The notes under the pieces were generated by a model. It saw nothing but the letters and a program-made list of their open reading frames with translations. It was not told where the DNA came from and ran no database searches. This document shows, piece after piece, positions 61,925 through 64,000 of a stretch of 64,000 bases of DNA (position 1 is the first letter of the stretch; the number at the start of each line of letters is the position of its first letter). The position numbers and the translations under genes are program-made. The DNA is from Salinihabitans flavidus (GTDB lineage: Bacteria; Pseudomonadota; Alphaproteobacteria; Rhodobacterales; Rhodobacteraceae): the NCBI RefSeq assembly GCF_900110425.1, contig NZ_FODS01000011.1, positions 48,969-112,968 of the forward strand. Direction: 5' to 3'.

Positions 61925-63292
61925 ATGGCAATTCTTATGGCAAATAGGAAAGGCCATAGGATTAAGCATATGCCAAAGCGAGTGAAGGAGTTGAGCGCGC
62001 TTGAAGTGAAGCGCTTGGAGTATCCGCACGAGGAGATGAAGGCGAAGGGCAACAAGCCCCTGCCGGTATTCAAAGCTGTCGGTGGTGTAGCAGGGTTGCA
62101 CCTGCAACTGACGCCGGGCGAGGGCAAGAGCTGGACGTATCGCTACTCGGTGCGGGTGCCGGGCACGGACAAGTACAAGCGCCGGTCGCTTGGTCTGGGC
62201 AGCTATCCCGAGGTCGGCGTTGGCGAGGCCCGCGACCGGGCGCGCGAGGCCAAGGACAAGATCCGGCAAGGCATTGACCCAATAAAAGAACGTAAAGCGG
62301 CGCGCGTCGCGTTGGCCGCCGAGGTAGCCAAGTTGACGTTCGCGCAGGCAATTGATGGCTGGGACCGAGAGCATCTGCACAAGTTCAGCAGTGAAAAGCA
62401 CCGACTGATCTGGCTCAGCTCCGTGCGCGCTGTTGAGGGCCTGCAAGACATGCAGGTCGATCAGGTCGAACAGGAAGACGTTTGGCGCTGCCTTGAGCCG
62501 ATTGCGAAACGAACGCCCGATACCGCGCGAAGGGTACGAGGCCGCATTGCGGCAGTTCTGGATTGGGCAGAGGATGAGAAGCAACGGTCAGGCCCGAATC
62601 CAGCATCCACAGGATGGATAAAGCGCAAGCTGTCGGCAAAGACCGCCGGGGCGAAGGTGACGCACCAGCCCGCCCTACAGGTCGAAGACGCGGCTCGCTG
62701 GATGGCCGATCTACGCCAGCGGGAGGGGTTGGGCAGCCGCGCGTTGGAATTCCTTGCCCTGACAGCGGTGCGCTCGGGCGAAGTTCGCGGGGCAACTTGG
62801 GATGAGATCGATCTGGACAAAGGCGTATGGACCATCCCGGCAGAGCGAATGAAAATGAAGCGCGATCACACCGTGCCCCTTCCTGTGGATGCCATGGCTC
62901 TGCTGAAAGCGTTGCCGCGCATGGAAAGTCTAGTGTTCCCGGCAGCGCGCGGTGGCCAGATGTCGGATATGACGCTCAGCGCCACCATGAAGCGGATGCA
63001 CGAGTCTGACTTGAAGGCGGGCGGGCTGGGGTTCCTCGATAAGGACAGCGAACGCCCGGCAGTGCCGCATGGGCTGCGTTCATGCTTCCGAGTCTGGGCC
63101 GGGCAGCAAGGATTCAGCCGCGAACACGCAGAGCTTGCTTTGGCTCACCAGTTCGGAGACAGCGTGGAACAGGCGTATCAGCGCGATATCTATACCGAAC
63201 AGCGCCGCCCGATGATGGAGGCATGGGCCGCCCTTCTGGGCGACAAAGGTACCGGAGAAAACGTTGTCCCGATGCAGAAGGCTGGGGCATAG
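61925..63292 (+). CDS. Tyrosine recombinase (integrase), DUF4102 type
   Basis: A 455-aa phage/island integrase. An N-terminal DUF4102-like arm-binding region (GLHLQLTPGEGKSWTYRY, RSLGLGSYPEVGVGEAR) precedes the catalytic domain with R283, K310-312, H382-x-x-R385, H408 and nucleophile Y418. Starts at 61925, 61937 or 61970 (MPKRVKELSAL) are possible. It marks the beginning of an integrated element that continues to the right. Confidence 0.93.
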   Translation: MAILMANRKGHRIKHMPKRVKELSALEVKRLEYPHEEMKAKGNKPLPVFKAVGGVAGLHLQLTPGEGKSWTYRYSVRVPGTDKYKRRSLGLGSYPEVGVGEARDRAREAKDKIRQGIDPIKERKAARVALAAEVAKLTFAQAIDGWDREHLHKFSSEKHRLIWLSSVRAVEGLQDMQVDQVEQEDVWRCLEPIAKRTPDTARRVRGRIAAVLDWAEDEKQRSGPNPASTGWIKRKLSAKTAGAKVTHQPALQVEDAARWMADLRQREGLGSRALEFLALTAVRSGEVRGATWDEIDLDKGVWTIPAERMKMKRDHTVPLPVDAMALLKALPRMESLVFPAARGGQMSDMTLSATMKRMHESDLKAGGLGFLDKDSERPAVPHGLRSCFRVWAGQQGFSREHAELALAHQFGDSVEQAYQRDIYTEQRRPMMEAWAALLGDKGTGENVVPMQKAGA

Positions 63293-63369
63293 AATGGCGG
63301 ATAGCCCGAGCATCCACAGGGCAGGGACCTTGCTAACAATGCCTTCGTGGCAGCCGGGGGAGCTATCGC

Positions 63370-63756
63370 ATGACTAGGAAACCTTGGTGGGTCTATGATC
63401 CAAAAACGAAACAGATCGATTGGACTTGCGGCATCAAAGACCCAATCGAGTGTGCTCACTACCTGTGGGAGCATTACGATCCTGGCACGCCGGTCGATTT
63501 GAAATACGCAATCGAGTACGTCCGAGCGACTGGCGACCGCAAGCTCTTTGACGCAGTGGAGGGCTGGGTGAAAGGCGACGGTCGTCCGATCGACGTATTG
63601 ACTGGCCAGCCAGTGGGAACGCCCGAAAGCGTGAAAGCCCCTCTCTACGATCTGCTTCATGAGCAAAAGAAGCCTGGTGACAAGAACTGTCCGTCGTCAT
63701 ATAAAATGGGACATCAGAGTGGCTTGAACATTGGAGGCTCTGGTTCGGTTGTGTGA
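63370..63756 (+). pseudogene. Orphan gene truncated by an IS insertion
   Basis: A 128-aa frame beginning MTRKPWWVYDPKTKQIDW. About 106 residues are original; from around 63688 (TGTCC) the sequence looks like the end of an IS3-family element, so the last 20 or so residues (ending GSGSVV) are insertion-derived. No domain recognised. Probably cargo of the integrated element, now broken. Confidence 0.6.
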
Positions 63757-64000
63757 TTGATTATGCTGCTTGTTTTTGATGTTGCAAGCGGCGCTGTCGG
63801 ATCGTCAGGTTCTTGATCTTCTCCCTTTCTCTCAGAATGGCCTTGTCCCGGCCAAAGTAGACGTCAGCGGGTGTGACGTTTTTCAGGCTCTCGTGGTAGC
63901 GCTGGTTATTGTAGTAGTCGACGAAGTCCCCGATCTGTCGCTCGAGATGACCGGGCAGGTAGTAATTCTCCAGCAGAACACGATTCTTCATGGTCTGATG
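63688..64000 (-). mobile_element. IS3-family insertion sequence (partial, one end)
   Basis: The end begins TGTCCGTCG near 63688, followed by the 3' part of a transposase on the minus strand. TGTCC and GGGACA near 63688-63713 could be part of its terminal repeat. The other end is outside the window. Confidence 0.6.
63761..64000 (-). CDS. IS3-family transposase OrfB (C-terminal part)
   Basis: The frame runs off the right edge; about 79 residues are visible. FVDYYNNQRYHESLKNVTPADVYFGR (YNNQRYHESL, TPADVYFGR) is the rve integrase-core C-terminus of IS3 OrfB proteins. The rest of the DDE domain lies outside. Confidence 0.88.
   Translation of the reverse strand, partial: HQTMKNRVLLENYYLPGHLERQIGDFVDYYNNQRYHESLKNVTPADVYFGRDKAILREREKIKNLTIRQRRLQHQKQAA

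Overview
This 64 kb window is high-GC chromosomal DNA from an alphaproteobacterium, most likely a marine Rhodobacterales (Roseobacter-type) species. This rests on gene content: an L-malyl-CoA/beta-methylmalyl-CoA lyase of the ethylmalonyl-CoA pathway, plant-type glutamate-cysteine ligase, COQ9, a DUF1244 protein, Ku/LigD end joining, and CtrA-like and GANTC (CcrM-type) sites in intergenic repeats. Gene density is high, with many ATGA/GTGA overlaps.

Layout. 1-8.3 kb: pyrC (a degenerate dihydroorotase-like protein), plsY, gshA, a small membrane protein, rsmE, ubiA, a large OmpA/BON-type protein and a membrane-anchored coiled coil. 8.4-12.9 kb: a two-gene minus-strand operon of large exported proteins with no known function. 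13-15.5 kb: a sulfatase/phosphonate-hydrolase-type enzyme divergent from a small TIM-barrel protein. 15.6-21.9 kb: a urate-degradation cluster (PuuD-type urate oxidase, LysR regulator, 5-hydroxyisourate hydrolase, an allantoinase-OHCU decarboxylase fusion, ureidoglycolate lyase, purine/xanthine permease). 22-31.3 kb: housekeeping genes (DUF1244, N-formylglutamate amidohydrolase, pyk, rpmI-rplT, an MFS transporter, pheS and pheT). 31.4-39.1 kb: phosphoribosyltransferase-YtoQ-MscS, ald with its Lrp-type regulator, a YghU-type GST, rpsU, COQ9 and a quinone oxidoreductase. 39.2-42.2 kb: a D-amino-acid transaminase next to dgcA and dgcN, which reads as a D-amino-acid/D-glutamate catabolic module. 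42.5-47.4 kb: mcl, a lytic transglycosylase, an Lrp/LysE pair, a hydrolase and accA. 47.8-52.9 kb: a terminal-oxidase cluster whose subunit II has lost four CuA ligands. 53.3-61.4 kb: a stress and DNA-repair island (TIGR02587/TIGR02588, DUF421, a flavin disulfide reductase, a small hydrophilic protein, a PRC barrel, Ku, LigD) with several EcfG-like promoter matches. 61.9-64 kb: a tyrosine integrase, an orphan gene cut by an IS3-family insertion, and the edge of that element.

The most interesting unexplained structure is a family of about 140 bp intergenic elements, seen five times (about 2.1, 22.0, 28.7, 43.5 and 47.5 kb). Each has a core of 11-bp units beginning ACCGAC. In the four longer copies the core is flanked by TTAA-rich arms; several arms match TTAA-N7-TTGA, and the arm on the TTTT side of the core ends in a GANTC site. 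Four of the five lie between convergent genes, so they are not ordinary promoters. The second main point is the CuA-less oxidase, which looks like a quinol oxidase rather than a cytochrome c oxidase. No tRNA, rRNA or CRISPR array was recognised.
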